Source of the DNA: Cotesia glomerata
Taxonomy: Eukaryota; Arthropoda; Insecta; Hymenoptera; Braconidae
Length of the DNA: 64,000 nucleotides
Direction: 5' to 3'
Assembly: GCF_020080835.1 (NCBI RefSeq)
Contig: NC_058166.1
Location: forward strand, 14,657,043-14,721,042
The position numbers were made by a program, and so were the translations under genes. Shown one piece after another: positions 23,259 to 38,400 of this stretch (positions are counted from its first letter, which is position 1; every line of letters begins with the position of its first letter). The notes under the pieces are model-generated. The model was not told the origin of the DNA and did no database searches. It was given only the letters and a program-made list of their open reading frames with translations.

Positions 23259-23613
23259 GAGGTGGTGGTGCGGCAGCTATGGCGGTACTTCCGGCAAGCC
23301 CGCAGACTGCTGCCGCAACTTCGGGTAACCCGCATTCCCATCATCACCATCATCATCCAAGTCACCATCATCATCACCACCACAACAACCACCATCATCA
23401 GAGTGTCTCTGCACCCGGACAAACTCAACTTTTATTGACTGCTGCGGCTACTAATGCCGCTAATCAATCAACAGCACAATCACAATTGCTGTATCAGCCA
23501 TACAATTTAATGCCCGGTGGATCCCCATCTCAGCCAAGTGCTTTTCAGCACCACCATTCGTCTTCCGGTCATCATAATCCTCATCAACAGTTTCTACATG
23601 ATCCGGCTCATCT
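23243..23613 (+). CDS. KDM3: KDM3 coding exon 1 (residues 1-124, His/Ala-rich N-terminus)
   Basis: The start codon at 23243 has A at -3 (context GAAAA before ATG). The exon encodes Gly/Ala-rich sequence, then His runs interrupted by Pro, Ser and Asn, then Gln/Ser/His-rich sequence ending PAHL. No domain is visible, and such regions are disordered. The donor after 23613 is GTAAGT, a strong site, leaving two bases of a Leu codon that the single base of exon 2 completes. In-frame translation past the donor stops at once, which supports splicing here. An out-of-frame leader ORF (23145-23258) overlaps this start. Confidence 0.82.
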
Positions 23614-26385
23614 GTAAGTGTTGTTTATTTTAATGACTGGTCATTAATTAAATCATTGAAAAAAAAAAAAGGAAAATTAAGTGAGCTGAAAGCTACAAAT
23701 TTTTAACTTTTTTCAATAAAAAATTTAAAAGAAATTTTTTCACTTGTTAAAAACTTCAAAAAACGACATTAAAGTTAGCAGAGAATTTTTTAATTTTTTT
23801 TAACAAAAAAATTTGCTCTAAAAAATTATTTTTAAAAAATTGCATTTTTAATTTTTTTAAATTTCTACATGTCAATTTTTTTTGCCATAATTTATTTGTT
23901 AAAAAAAATTCTAATACTTTTTAAATATCTGCTAAATTTATCGTCATCTTCAAAAACTATAAGTGCAATTTTTTAAAAATATTTTTTAGTTATAATTTAA
24001 TAACTTGAGCAAAATAAAAAAATCAAAAATGTCGACTAGATTTTTGATTATTTAGCTGACATCTAAAAATTTTTAGAATTTTTTTTATTGAAAAAATTGT
24101 CAAAAAAATTTAATTTAATTCGTAAAAAACTTGAAAATTTAGAAGTGCAATTTAAAAAAAATATTTTTTAGTTTTAATTTAATAAATGAAAAAAAAATTA
24201 ATAACTTTTGTATTATGAAAAAAAAGTATAAGTTTTATGTTGTTATTGTCACTTAAATTTTATTATCTCCTCATCATTTGTTTTTATTTGGAGCAATTTG
24301 AGGTATTGATTTATTGTCAGTTATTATCACGGGCATTTAAATTCAAACAACGGAACAATGACTATCTGATATAGTATAAGAATTATTTATAAGAGTGAGC
24401 TGAGTCAGCTACTATACTTGCATTGAAGATTGTTAAATCTTTAAATCAAGTTTTCATACTGTAGTATACTTGAGGAAATAATGGAAGGGAGATGGATAGG
24501 ATAATACTGAGATAGAGGGAGAAAAAAATGGATTTTTTTTCTCCAGGTAGCTTCAGAACATTGTCAGACAAGAAACAGTGACTGGTTTCTTTGTCGCTAC
24601 GGGATATATATCTACCTGCTGTTATTCTATACTTCAGACAATATATCCCTTCTGGGAATTTTAAAATCCAGACTAGAGCCCTTCTTAAGATTCAATGTAT
24701 TTTTCTTAATACACTTTAAACTTGTGATTTAAATTCTTCAAGGTCATCCAATGTCAGCTTTAATTTTGGCTACTTAAATTTTATAATTACACTGAACAAA
24801 AGGTTTACTTGAGCACAAAATATTTTTCTTCCTAATTATTTTCTTGAGCGGAAAAAAATTTTTTTTTTACACAATAAATTTCACTTATTCCAACAAAATT
24901 AATTCTCTTGCTTTAAGAAATACGTATCTTAATCCAAGAAAATTTATTTGTCAAGAAAATCTTGTTGTTTTGAGAAAATTCAGCCTCTTGCTCCAAAAAA
25001 TTTAGTTCTTGATAGAAGTAAATTTTCTTGTCTTGAGAAAATTTCTCTCTTGCTCCAAAAAATTAAATATAAAGATAGAAGTAAATTTTCATTAATATTT
25101 TTATTGATTAACATGTCAAATGGGAAGATCAAATAATATTGAATCGTTTTTTTTTCATTCAATACGTATAACTGCATGCTAAAATAATATTCAATGGGTA
25201 TCAAATATTTAAGAGAAAAATTTTCGCAAGGTGAGAATATTTTTTTCTCAGCTAAAATAGATGGCGCTGCTTCCTTAAAGTATCTAAAAATCTTGATCAA
25301 ATATAAAAATTTATTGTATCAAGTATTTATGATAATTTGAATTAAGAAAAAATTACTTCTACCAAGAATAGAATTTCAAGAAAAATTTTTACTTCGGCCA
25401 ACACAACTTCGGTCTTCCGTCAGGCACCCAAAAATTTTCTTGAGCCAAGAATTTTGTTTTCCAGTCAAGAAATTTTTCTTTCTGTGTGGATAAATTATTA
25501 ATCTGGTTACATCAAAATTTATTCTTGCTATTTTTCATTTTCATTATCAGCAAGTTATTAAATCGCTGATTATATAGGTTAATAAAAAAAAAACACCATT
25601 CGGCCACACCCGAAATGGAAGGTAGATTTCACTGTATGAAATTCTTGATAAAATGACGTACATAAGTCGGTTGTACTACACATTGCCTAAAAATGGTTCA
25701 ATTGCACTCTTAAATTTGAAAAAATAACTAAAAATGGTCAAAATGTCAATGTTATAAACGTCAAATTCAAGGCGATTTTATGAGCTTTCACATGAATTTA
25801 TCAAAAATTAGTAATCTCTTTTAAATCGAAAGTTATACAACAATGAAGTCACCGAAAACGTGATTTTCACTATTTTGATAATTTTTAGGTGCTACCATTT
25901 CTAAACTTATTGACGAATTTCGCTCATTTTAGGGTTCATGCAAGCTAATTGTCCAAGGGATCTATATACTAAATTTCGTTAGGATCTCTTAAGAATTCTC
26001 GATAGAATAACATTCATAAGTCGGTTGTACTACACATTGCCTGAAAATGGTTCAGTTGCACTCTTAACTTTGATAAAATAACTAAAAATGGTCAAAATGT
26101 CAATGTTATATGCATCAAATTAAAGGTAATTTTATGAGCTATCACATGCATTTTTCAAAAATTAGCTATCTCTGTTCAATCAGAAGTTATACATCAATAA
26201 AGTGTCCAAAAACGTGATTTTCACTATTTTGAAAATTTTAAAAGGCCGTCATTTCTAAACTAATTAATCGATTGTGCTCGTCTTCGAACTTGTTCAAGGT
26301 AATTACTCAAAGAATATGTGTACCGAGTTTCATCTAAATCCGTTAAGAATTGTAGACGCTATCGTGTCCACAAGCCACGTTATAT

Positions 26386-26439
<54 letters not shown>

Positions 26440-29400
26440 AATATATACATAAATATATAAACTTTTGAACCAATGCTAATTTTGAGCTTTACTCGACTAC
26501 ATAAGAGATAAAATGACAAAATTCCGTGTGAATTAAGACACAAGGACCAATGCAATAGATAGATTTCTACGAAATCTACCTAAAAAGAAGCTATTTTTGT
26601 AATTACAGGATTTTTGCCCGAGGATATTATTACTCGGGGAATTTCCGAATGAGTATGACAGTATATAGCCTCAAGGGTTATCAAGTTCTCTCATTATCCA
26701 TCGGAATTCGGAAATGTTTTTAATATTTTCATATAAAAAAGAGTAAACAAGTTTGAAAATTAAAAAAATTTTTTTTTAATCATAAATTTAAAATTTTAAA
26801 TAATTGTTTTGTCAGAAAAAAAATTAGTGGAGTCTACAAAAAATTTTCTTTGTTATAATTTGCTAAAAATAAAAATTTACAATGTATGTCATTGATGATA
26901 ATAATTTTTTAACAGGTGTGTACACAAGAAATATAAACAAGAGATAAATTAATAAAGCTATCTATTAGCAAAATAAAAAAGCGCTGATCTGAAAAATTTC
27001 TAAATTTGATACGTATGAAGATAAAAAAAATATTTTTTAAATCACTGTAGTAAGAGATAATTTAATTGTTTCTGTAATGAGTAGATTAGTGGTATCATTA
27101 AATAGTTTTAACGAGAGATATCGTATAATCACTGTTTTAAAAAGCTTTAAGTGAGACACTCACTCGATATGATACGATGCAATAATAGTCTTAAGACATT
27201 ATTAATCGTTATCTAATTGTCGTCACAGCCGTGGCATTTTCAAGAGTTTATGATGATAAAAATAGTAAATATAAGTCACGCAGTCGCTTGTGTTAAATCC
27301 ATTACAAATATAAATAAATAAATATGTATGTATATGTCTAAGTTATACATAAATAAATTTATTTCTTTATATTACTCGACAATAATTCTTGTCTCAATGC
27401 TTAAATAAATTCCAAGCATTAATATCCACAATTGCACGAGTATTATATGTATAGATAATAACGATAATAATAAATAATAATAAAGAGACAAGAATTTACT
27501 CGATGAGTTTTTAGTGTTGAGATATACGTCTGTTGACCTAGATCACATCTAAAGATTCTTTATCACCATTTTACCTCTTACTTTTTTAATAATAATTTAT
27601 ATTCTCTCTACTGTCCATAAATAACAAAGGTATGATCAATATCAGCAGTAAATTATCTTTCACAATAATAATTCCGAATGACCTTGAAGTCTCATGGATA
27701 ATAGAAAGAAAGAAAGAAAAATTCCGGAAATTTAGTGCTGTTGATAATTACATTGGTACACAAAAAGAAAAATTTCTTGACTGGAGAACAAAATTCTTGG
27801 TTCAAGAAAATTTTCGGGTGCCTGAAGGAAGACCAAAGTTGTGTTGGGCGAAGTAAAAATTTTTCTTGAAATTCTATTTTTGGTCGAAGTAATTTTTTCT
27901 TAATTCAAATTATCATAAATACTTGATACAATAAATTTTTATATTTGATCAAGATTTTTAGATACTTTAGGGAAGCAGCGCCACCTACTTTAGCTGAGAA
28001 AAAATTTTTCTCTTGAATATTTGATACCCATTTTATATTATTTTAGCGTGTAATTATACATATTGAATGAAACAAAATGATTCAATATTATTCGATCTTC
28101 CCATTTGACATGTTAATCAATAAAAATATTAATGAAAATTTACTTCTATCTTTATATTTAATTTTTTGGAGCAAGAGAGAAATTTTCTCAAGACAAGAAA
28201 ATTTTCTTCTATCAAGAACTAAATTTTTTGGAGCAAGAGGCTGAATTTTCTCAAAACAACAAAATTTTCTTGACTTAAATAAATTTTCTTGGATCAAGAT
28301 ACTTTTTTTTTTTAAAGCATGAGAATTAATTTTATTGGAATAAGTGAAATTTCTTGTCAAAAAAAAATTTTTTTTTGCTCAAGATAATAATTAGGAAGAA
28401 AAATATTTTCTTGCCTCAAGTGAACCTTTTTTTCTGTCCATAAATTAATATCCGACAAGTTTTAAATATTTTGTACGGTAGGTCATGCAAAATAGTCAAC
28501 AATAGTTAAAATACAGATATGTGACCTCGACAGTGTGACATCAATATGAAAATTACGATTATTGCCCACGCGATAAATTTATTGAATATGAAATAAAATA
28601 AAAGTTTAGTTGGAATTTAGCTTGACAGAATTCTCATCACAGACAAAATAAAAACTACTGAGAAAAAAAAACAACTAATGTATATAACGTGTACATAATA
28701 GTAAAGAAGGCTGGTTGGCATGTTGCCCACTTGGCTCAGATATTTTTTAACGTGGGTGTAGCGTGAACAATCTCTTTCTTCTTTGCTCTGGATATCCGCA
28801 ATGATATTATCTTGTGCGCTTACATTATTTTCCTCACAAATTTTATCAGCGTGAGCTTTGTGTGAGTAATAAATAAGTGTATAGGGTATATAGAAGATGT
28901 AGTTTAATGTTAGACGTATTAAAGTCTACAGTAGACGACCTGACATGGATTTCCTCTGGGTCATCAGACAGTAAAAATTATCCATGTTGTAAAACTCCGT
29001 TAGAGAATTGGATTTTATTTTATTAAACAGTTTTATATTTTAAACTGGAGCCAATTTTCACGGTGATTTATTGAACAGTTGAATAATGCAATTAATCTGA
29101 TAGAGTGTATAATAAGATTAATTTAAAATTTATTTTATAAATATTCTATTAGATTTCCCTTATAGCTGTGGGTCATTGGCCTCGTCTACTGGAATTCAAC
29201 CAACAGCTTTTCATGACTTATCCCTTCAAACTATTATCTATTATATGTATTATTTTCTTTTATATGTAATTCACTTCTCTTCGTCTTTCTTATGGTTTTA
29301 GCCCCTCATTTTATTGTCTGGAGCGTGAAAAAAATTCAAACGGACTCTACTGGGGGATGTTCGATATTACCCGTTTTGGCTTAGGATTCACAGGCTATTG

Positions 29401-32400
29401 CGTTTGGTTCGTCCCTTTGATATTCAGGCATACAGTTAAACAAAATATATACCTATGTGTATGGACAGATACACATAAAAGCACTGGGGGAGAAAAGAAA
29501 ATGAAACTACTGAGCTATTATATTTAAACTCACGTTCCCCTATTCAGCTTTCCACCCTCGTTTACATGTACATATGTATTTTTATGTAATATATAAAAAG
29601 TGGATACTCATCGATCAATGATATTTGATATTTGTCAATGTCGTGTTGTTAAATGAAAAAATTTAATATAATTGATAAAAAAAAAAAAACTAGAGATTTA
29701 TAGAGAATTTTATGATTGTAGAATTAGCAGACATTTGATAATTTTTAGATTTATTTAATAAATAAATTGATGCAAAAAAAAACATTTTAAAAATTGTACT
29801 TATAGTAATTTAAAATTTTTAGATTTTTTTTTTTTAATTTTTCTTATAAAAATTTTTATATTAAATAATTTTTTACTCCAAAAATTATTTAATATAAAAA
29901 AATATTTTTAAAATTTTTTTTTAAATCTTACTGACATTTTTTTATCACTAAATTTTTTAAAATTAAGTGTCTCCTTATTTAAAACTTGAAAAATTTTTAT
30001 ATTAAATAATTTTTCACTCCAAAAATTATTTAATGTAAAGAAATGTTTTCGAAAATCTTTTTAAAAATCTTTCTGTCATTTTTTTATCACTAAAATTTTT
30101 TAAAATTAAGTGTGTTAATTTTAAACTTAAAAAATTTTTATATTCTGGTATTCTAAAATATTTTAGAGTTTTAATAAATTTCAAAAAATTTCAATAGAAT
30201 TAATTAAAAAAAAAAATGATAAATTACATCAAAACATGACTGAATAAATATTATTAATTTAAAGTCTATAAAATAATAAATTTGATTTAAAATGTTCCAC
30301 ACTAATGTGAACTCACTCACCTATGATATAAAAATGAAAACAATTTTATTTATTACTTTCTATTAAAGTTATATTAAGTATACTTTGTTATTTGTTATGA
30401 TTAATTGATTATGGAATGATATATTGCAATATATAATAATATATTTATGTTTTTTAATTTAAAACTTGATGTATAAATTTATAGATGATTGTAAAAACAC
30501 GCAAACATATTACACGAGTATTAAAGTTAAATTGCGTCACTTAGAAATCATCGGGGAAACCAGTTTACGGGTGCAGAAAGCGTAAGAATCTAATTGTTGA
30601 TTTGTTCTCATTGCGAGAACGATTTTTTTTTTTTTTTTTAATTAAACAAATAAATTATCAAACTACTCTTGATAATTATTAAAAATATTTCTGATACATT
30701 TTTAAAACAAAGCAGTTGATTGCATAACTAAGCTAATAATAAAATTAATATTATAAAATAAATGAGATGCGCGAAATACGTGCGCCTCTTTAGGTAATTT
30801 GTACCAGAGTATTTTCACAGGCTTCTGGTTTATCCAGTTTTTTAATTTTTCAAAGGTTGATGCCGTTCTCTTATTCTTAATAACCGGTTCAGTTTCCCGT
30901 CCAATCCAATATACTCAATTCCATTCCATACCACAAACCACGCAACGCCACAAAAAATAAAGTTACATTAAAGAAAAGCGTAAAAAATCATATTAAATAG
31001 AACGAATTACATGAATAAATTTAAGTAATCAAAAAGTTTATAACTGACCTTCGTATACCATAATAAAATTTTATTAAACTTTCTATGGGTTGCTATAGAC
31101 ATGTAATCTACCTATCAAAGAACTTGGAAATATTTATTAAATTTTTTTTCACTTTTAAGGAAATAAAAGAGCGTGTTACGCAAACGATAATGAATACTTA
31201 TCATTTTTTTTCTAAATATAGTTCTAGATCTTTCTCATATTAATCACATTAATCAGTACAGATTTACATTGAGATATTAAATACACATAAGTGCATATAA
31301 GTGACTGAGACGTCACTCGAGATATGATTAAAAAAAAGATATAAATTTTTTTTTATTTCTGATAACGATGGAACAAAGTTTACCAGAGAATGTCGTGTGT
31401 GTTATTTCGTAAAGTCTGTTGAAGAATAAGTTTTTAAATGGGAAAGAGGCGCTGAAAGCGAATAAAGTTTATATGTATGTATGTAAGAGATGTGAAGTTT
31501 AAGAGATAGAAAAAAAGAGGTGAAGGAAGAAGAGAGCAGAGGAGGAAAAAGGAGGCAGATGAAAGTTTGCGACCAAGTTTATCGGCGCCGGCACCAAAGT
31601 TCCATCGTCTTGTTGACTCTTTGACGTCCTTGGAAGTTTCCAAGTTGTTTGCAAACTTACGAGTTGTGGTTGCTTTGATATGTTACTTTAAATTAGTAGT
31701 TTAGTTATATTAATCTCTAACTATATAAAGTTATTTACTCCCGTTATTTATACGCTGACGAAATTTCTGTTTGTTCATAAATTATAACTTATAACTTATA
31801 ACTAACAATTTACTTAATCATAATTTAATGATTTTTTTTATTTTCATCTATTGCAGAGAAAGAAGAGAAGCTGAAGCCCGGGAATTGGAAAAGCAGCAGC
31901 AAAGAGAAGCCAAAATGGATCTCGAAAAATTGGAGAAACAAAAAGCTGCTGAGCAGGCAGTACACAAACATTTTGAAGAGTCCTTTAGATTGGCACATCA
32001 AAGGGTGAGTTTCAAATTTATATTGAATTTACTCAGACAATATTTAAGTAAAAATTTCTAAAGAAGTAGAATACATTTTTTGTTTATTAATTTGTTTACA
32101 ATAAAAAAAATTAACTTTATCAAAATGTTTAAATTCAATAGCCTACTTTGCAAAAAAAATTAAATCGGGTAATTATTTACATGTAGGGTCCACAATTTTA
32201 ATTTTCATTTTTTTGAACGAAATTTTTTTTTGAAAATTTTGATATATATATTTGTATATTTTTTTTTAATACATAAAAAAATGAACAATTTAAAAAAAAA
32301 AAATTGACTAAGGTAAAAGCCCCAATGTATGATCATGTACCAGTATATGATCATATATTGGGGCTTTTACCTTACCACAATTTTAACAAATTTTACAATT

Positions 32401-35400
32401 TTTTCAGAAATTTATAAATTTTTTAGAAAATTGTGATATTCAACATTTTTTTTTAATTGTTCGTTTTTTTTTGTATACTTTAAAAAAAAAAAAAATTTAT
32501 CAAAAAAAGATAAAATAGAAATTTTATCCAAAAACATGAGAGCCAAAATTTTTTCCAACTTTTTTATCATAAATTCGCTGTAGAAATAAGCAGAATAAAA
32601 AAAATTTTTATTTTTCACCTAAATATGGCCAAAAATAGAGTGGAGCCCACTTGTAAATAATTATCTTAACTCGGTTTAAGAGACAAAAATTTAGACCAAG
32701 AAAATAATTTTTAAAAAATTAGATAATTTTAAACTAATAAATTCTTCTTGATTTAAACATTTTTTTGCTCAATTCAAGTCAATAAAATTATACAAAAGTA
32801 TTTTCTTATTTAATAAAGTTAATTATTTAATCAGTAAACGGATACATTTTGTGCAAATCAACAAAAAGGTCAATTAAATAAGACAATTCAGTGAAATTAA
32901 CATAAAAATCGATTAAATAATCTGGTATTCACATTTAAAAACTTGTTTTACAAAACAAGAATAAAAAAACGTATCCAATTCTTTGAGTAGAGTAATCGAT
33001 GCATTCCAGCACCTGCCTCTTTTGTTGAGCGATCCCTTGCCTCTACTCCATTTCATCAATACCCCGAGAAACCTGTCAGTGGACTTTTAGCAGAGGTCGC
33101 TATTGTATACATTTATCGGTACTTATATACATATACATAACGTGCGTTAAAATTCCTTTCGCTCATTCTTGTGTTTAAAATATTTCCCCTCAAATCCCAC
33201 ACCACTGAATTTATAAACCTGGTCTTCTTCCTCATCCCTCAATTCTCATTTCTCGATTCGGGATTTCCCCTCTCCTGGTACTATAATACCCTCAATCCAA
33301 GATCGTCAATCTTTCTACAAACCCATTTGTGATACTTTCCTACCTGCCCTTGAAAGCACCTTCAGTCGTTCATGAACCTCCGATACGAATATACCGTTTT
33401 TTTTTATTTTATTAATTTCATTCTCTTTCGATCGATCGTGTTCTCGTGACCTTGAATTATAATTGCAATATATTCTCCCCTAAGTCATTAGTTATTCTAT
33501 GTATACGTAATCAAATAATATTTTTTTGTTATTTGATCTTTTTCCCCCCAATATAAAATAATGTGAATGTAACTGATAGAAAATATTATTTGGAACGTGA
33601 GTTGAATATATTATTTTTACTTTTAAAAAACAATAAATAGGCAAAATATTTATCTTTATTTTTTTACACACTATATAATATTAATGATTCATGAACTGTG
33701 TCGGTAATTATCACGCAACTTTCATTGTTTATTATCGCAATGCACGTGTAAAGCCTCGCTCAGTCTTCTTTCTAGTTCTGTCTTGTTAATTAGCAATGCT
33801 AATTGTTATTAGCATTCATAAAAATAATATTACACATTAATTATTGATTATACATTAAATTATGTACTGTTTATACTTGCACATATTAATAACAACCAAA
33901 CAATAATACGGAAATAAAATACTTATTTTTATTTTTATCGATTTATTGTTATTTATGTTTACTCGGGAAAATTAAATTTATTGGAGTTTTAAATACCAGA
34001 CAAGTTTCTTTAGTGTGAAATTGTAAAAAGTAATCATGTCTAAGACTTATAGCAACTATTACAATTTTATTTAAAACCTTTTCCAATTTATAATAGCAAA
34101 AGATTTCAACCTTGAGATTTCACTCTCACATTTAATATTTTACACTGTAATTTTTTGTAATAATTCTTTACATTTTGATAATTAAGCTTGAGAGTTTAAG
34201 AATTACAGGTTGAGCTTTTAGAATTTATAGTATATTTATTATTATCGATAATTAGTAGCTCACACTTTCAATTTTATTCTTCTAATGAAAAATACATTAA
34301 TTTTTATAAAACAAAAAATGGGAAATTATTTATTTATTTATTTATTTATCAATAGAAAATATTTAAAATTAAATACCATTAATTTAAAAAATTAATTTAG
34401 GAATTTAATTAAAGAAAAAAACGAGAAAAAATCTGTATAATTTATACGTGAATGAGCAATTGTTTATTAATATTTGATATAAATGAATGTGCCACCGTAA
34501 AATGAATCGAATTATAAAAGTTTCAGTTATTAACTATGAATTTATCAATAAAATTGTTGAAAAATAATAAGTAACTTCTAGTTCAAAGTTTTATGCAACT
34601 AAAAATACATTAAAAGTTATTAAATTTAGTATTTACAATTGTCCTTGAATTATTACAAGATACAGTCTCAATTATTACAGTGTAAAGTGTAATACTTGCA
34701 GTTTTTTCTACCAGAGACCGGTTTTTATTCTAAAAAACTCTAATTTATCCACTTCTCTTTTTTATGTGTATTTAAATCAGTTAAATTTAATTTACTGCTT
34801 CTAATAAAAATTCTCCCGAGCAATTTATATTATCCTAGTCCTTTTTAAGAGGGACAGGTGTGTCAAAATCTCTCTTTCAGGAATTTCCGATGACCAAACA
34901 GTCTACCCGGATTTTCAACTTGTTTTTACTTTTTTTTTCTCACGCATCTGTTTTTATGCCTGAATTTTTTTTTTAATTATATCGATATTAAAATCATCAG
35001 TCATTCTATTTTAAATAAAAATTAATTTGTTTTCCAATTTTTGTAAATTTCAATAGATTTTATCATAAAAATTTTAAAAAACATTTCACTTACAAGAAAT
35101 TAAAAAAAATCAAACAAAATTTTTAAAAAGAATTCTTGTTACTAATTTATTTTTAATTGTAAAAAAGTAAGATATATTTAAGACAAAAGGATAATAGAAT
35201 AACGGGAATTTATCAGTGACATAAGATGCAATAAAATGGGGCTGTTTCTGGAGGTGGCATGCGGGATAAAGAGGCTACATCGCTAAACTACTGAAAACTA
35301 CCAACTTCTCTAGTAGCAACTATTACTAATACACTGAAACACTCTCTCTGGTTGAACTTTAGTCAGATTAGTTAAAGTTAGACTTGCAAACTAAACTTAT

Positions 35401-38400
35401 AATCTCGTTAACTTCCATCGTACTCTATTCCCTTGAGCCAATAAGTTACTGACATCGAGTTCAAGCTTTCAAATTGACGATCCTTAATTTAGAAAAAATT
35501 ATGTAATTAGAATTAGATTTTCTTTTAGCTTGCACTGTATTAAGTATTACTATATTACTATCTTATATATTAAGTGATTGTTGATAATAAAATATATTTT
35601 TGTTAATATGTACTCGTTCTATGCCCAGGTGCTATAGAATTTTTTTTTGTAACGAGATTAATAATAATAATTAAATATGTAGGTTGGGGCTATCTTATCA
35701 GACGGGAACAGTATAATGTAAATTTTTATTCTACTTAATCTCTAAATTTTTTTTTTCTTACAAATTATTCCAAATTTTTTTAATCATTAATCTTATAATA
35801 TTCAAATTTGTTTGGCTAATATTTTTTAAAACAATCTTCGAGGATTAAAAAAGTAGAAATTTAATACAAAGGATGTATTAAACATTAAAGACTAATTTTA
35901 CTTGAAAGATTTTTAATTTTCTAACTTATACAGAAAAAAAAATTTTATTTGAAGCAAAAAAATTAATGAAGAAGATAAAAATGGTCTTGGTCAAAATAAA
36001 TTTTTTTTTCTATTAATTAATTTTTTATGAGATAAAATTTTTAAATTTTATTGGAGGTAATTATCAATAAAAAAACAATTCAATTCTAGACTATGATTTT
36101 TTTTTAATTCTATAAATAATTAATTTTCACTTCAAATTACAAAAATTATTATTTATCAGTTAAAATAATATAATGATAATAATCTAAATGACTTTTAATT
36201 ATTATAGTACTCTAATATCAGTTTACTAATTGTCACACATATTCTCTCAATTTAAAATTGTATTAAATTTCATTAATTACCAAAATTTGTTATAAAAAAA
36301 AAAAAAATTTCCAAGTACATTATCAAGCAATAAAAAAATAACTTTAAAAAGTACAACAAGATAAAATGTAAAAATTATATTTACTGCAAACGGGAAAAAT
36401 CAAACAGTTAAATTTATTCTTTTAACTTCCCAATCGAGCCCCGCCTGTCTAAAAATAAATTAAATTCAGAAGAAATAACTAAAATAAAAAATCTTTAGAT
36501 TACTAAAGTGTCTGGAGTACATAAGTGGATTTTTCAGGGGTCACGTAAAAAAAAAGTAAATAAAAAATTTTATTATTATAAATTCCATCGAAAGAGCTTT
36601 GATCCCATGTAATTGGACGAGCTTGCGCGTCGCTGGAGCCGGTAACAATCTCCGTTTACTTCTACGAACTTACAGTACATAAAGAGTATAACATCATCAG
36701 TATCAGTCTATCTTTTTCTCTTATTTCTTTACCTTCACCTTATTCTTTATTATATATATTATATATATATACCGTCTCATCTACTTCTTTGTATCTCCAT
36801 GTAAACGTGTCTGCTGCTTACGTAGCAGTATTGTGTGTTATATAGTATACTACACCAACTCTTCCCTGGAACAAATTGTTCCTCGAATGAATTTGCAAGT
36901 CAGCAATTCCTTTAATCGTTTCATTTTATATTTATTTTATTATTTATTTCTAGTATTACACTATGATATATTTTTTTTGCTCACTCAGCAATCGTTCTAT
37001 TTTTTAAAAGTCAAAAAATTATCTTTAAATTTTAAAACCTTAAAAAAAAAATTTTACGATAAATAATTTGTTATTAAATTTAGAATATTATAAAAAAATT
37101 ATTGAATGTTTCATTATACTTTAAATTGCAATTATTATATTTTTTATCAATTTAAAAATTTACGCAGAAATTCTAATAATTTTAATACAATTATTTTTAA
37201 AAAGAAATTTGGTATTTTTCTTTTTTATGTTAATTAAAAATATTTTATTTTTATGGTGAAATTTTTTTAAATTCTTTATTTAGTAAATTAAACATTAAAT
37301 TGATGAAAAAAGCTAAATTCAAGAGAAAACTTTTTTTTTTAAATAATAATTTTTTTTTTAAGAATTTTAGATTATTTATTAAACAATTAATTAAAAAACA
37401 AAAAAAAGTAGTAAAATTTAAATAAAATATTCTTTTTTACTTCAATAAATTTTAAATCCATTGTTTTAAAAAAATTCCTCAAATAATTAATTTTCAATGA
37501 ATATTTCAAACAATCCATGAATGTTAATTTAATTATTAATCCCATTAATAAATAAATATCAATAATTCTAATTACCAATTCAATCTATTAAATATTATTA
37601 ACTTCATCTATATTCTTCACATGTGCGATCCCATATCAAGCTGACCCAATTCTCCAAAAGACCAACCAGCTAAATTATTTTTTCATACAGATTATTAATC
37701 ATCACAAGATAACAATAATTTATTTATAAATAAATTTTCACTCTAATTTTTTCCCCCACATCCGATAGTTATTTTTGTATAAAAAGAAACATTTTTACTG
37801 AAAACAAATACTTCTTACATATATGAGTCACTGGCATAAATCGTCACGTGTCGAGGTCGTGATAACTTGAATGACAATCGTCGTCAAATTATACATATAT
37901 ATCTTTATATACTTTCATATATATAACACATACTTGATATCACCTGAATCTGCAATATGAATCTCATAATTAGATAGTAAACTGTTGTGTCAACAGACAA
38001 CAAAAAAACTTAAATGTAAATTTTTTTCCACATCCACACCTACATATACAATAAATATAATATATATCTGCAGCAGTGTTTTTTAAATGATGACTTACTT
38101 TATCTTATTGATTCAACATTATCTGTGACTTATCTGTTTGCTTCTGACATTAATATTACAAGTTGTACATTCGTGCGAACGCGATAAGATAAAGTGATGA
38201 TAAATTTTTTTTTATTTTTTGTTATTACTATTACTATTACTATTGTTATTTTTTTTATTTTCTGATCACATTGATGACCTAAACTGGCCTTGGACACTTA
38301 AGACCCACAAATCATTTTATCCATATTCTATAATAATATAATGTCATTAACCTTTATAATTTTTTTTTTAAACAACAACAATAAAGCTTGACATTTATTA

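Larger units (their letters stand above)
23614..31856 (+). other. KDM3 intron 1 (8.2 kb)
   Basis: The intron runs from GTAAGT to TTGCAG. It holds two opposite-orientation copies of the CACAGAAA-terminated MITE (24790-25486, 27759-28438) and the 25621-26580 tandem element. It also has several copies of a T-rich dispersed repeat with the motif ATCTGCTAAATTTAT (about 23860-24180 and 29680-30160). No additional coding exon was recognised. The rest is AT-rich and unassigned. Confidence 0.75.

Noticed and set aside
24948..25300. ORFs repeated at 9634, 24948 and 28088
   Set aside because: They recur because the CACAGAAA MITE recurs. They vary between copies and show no transposase motif.
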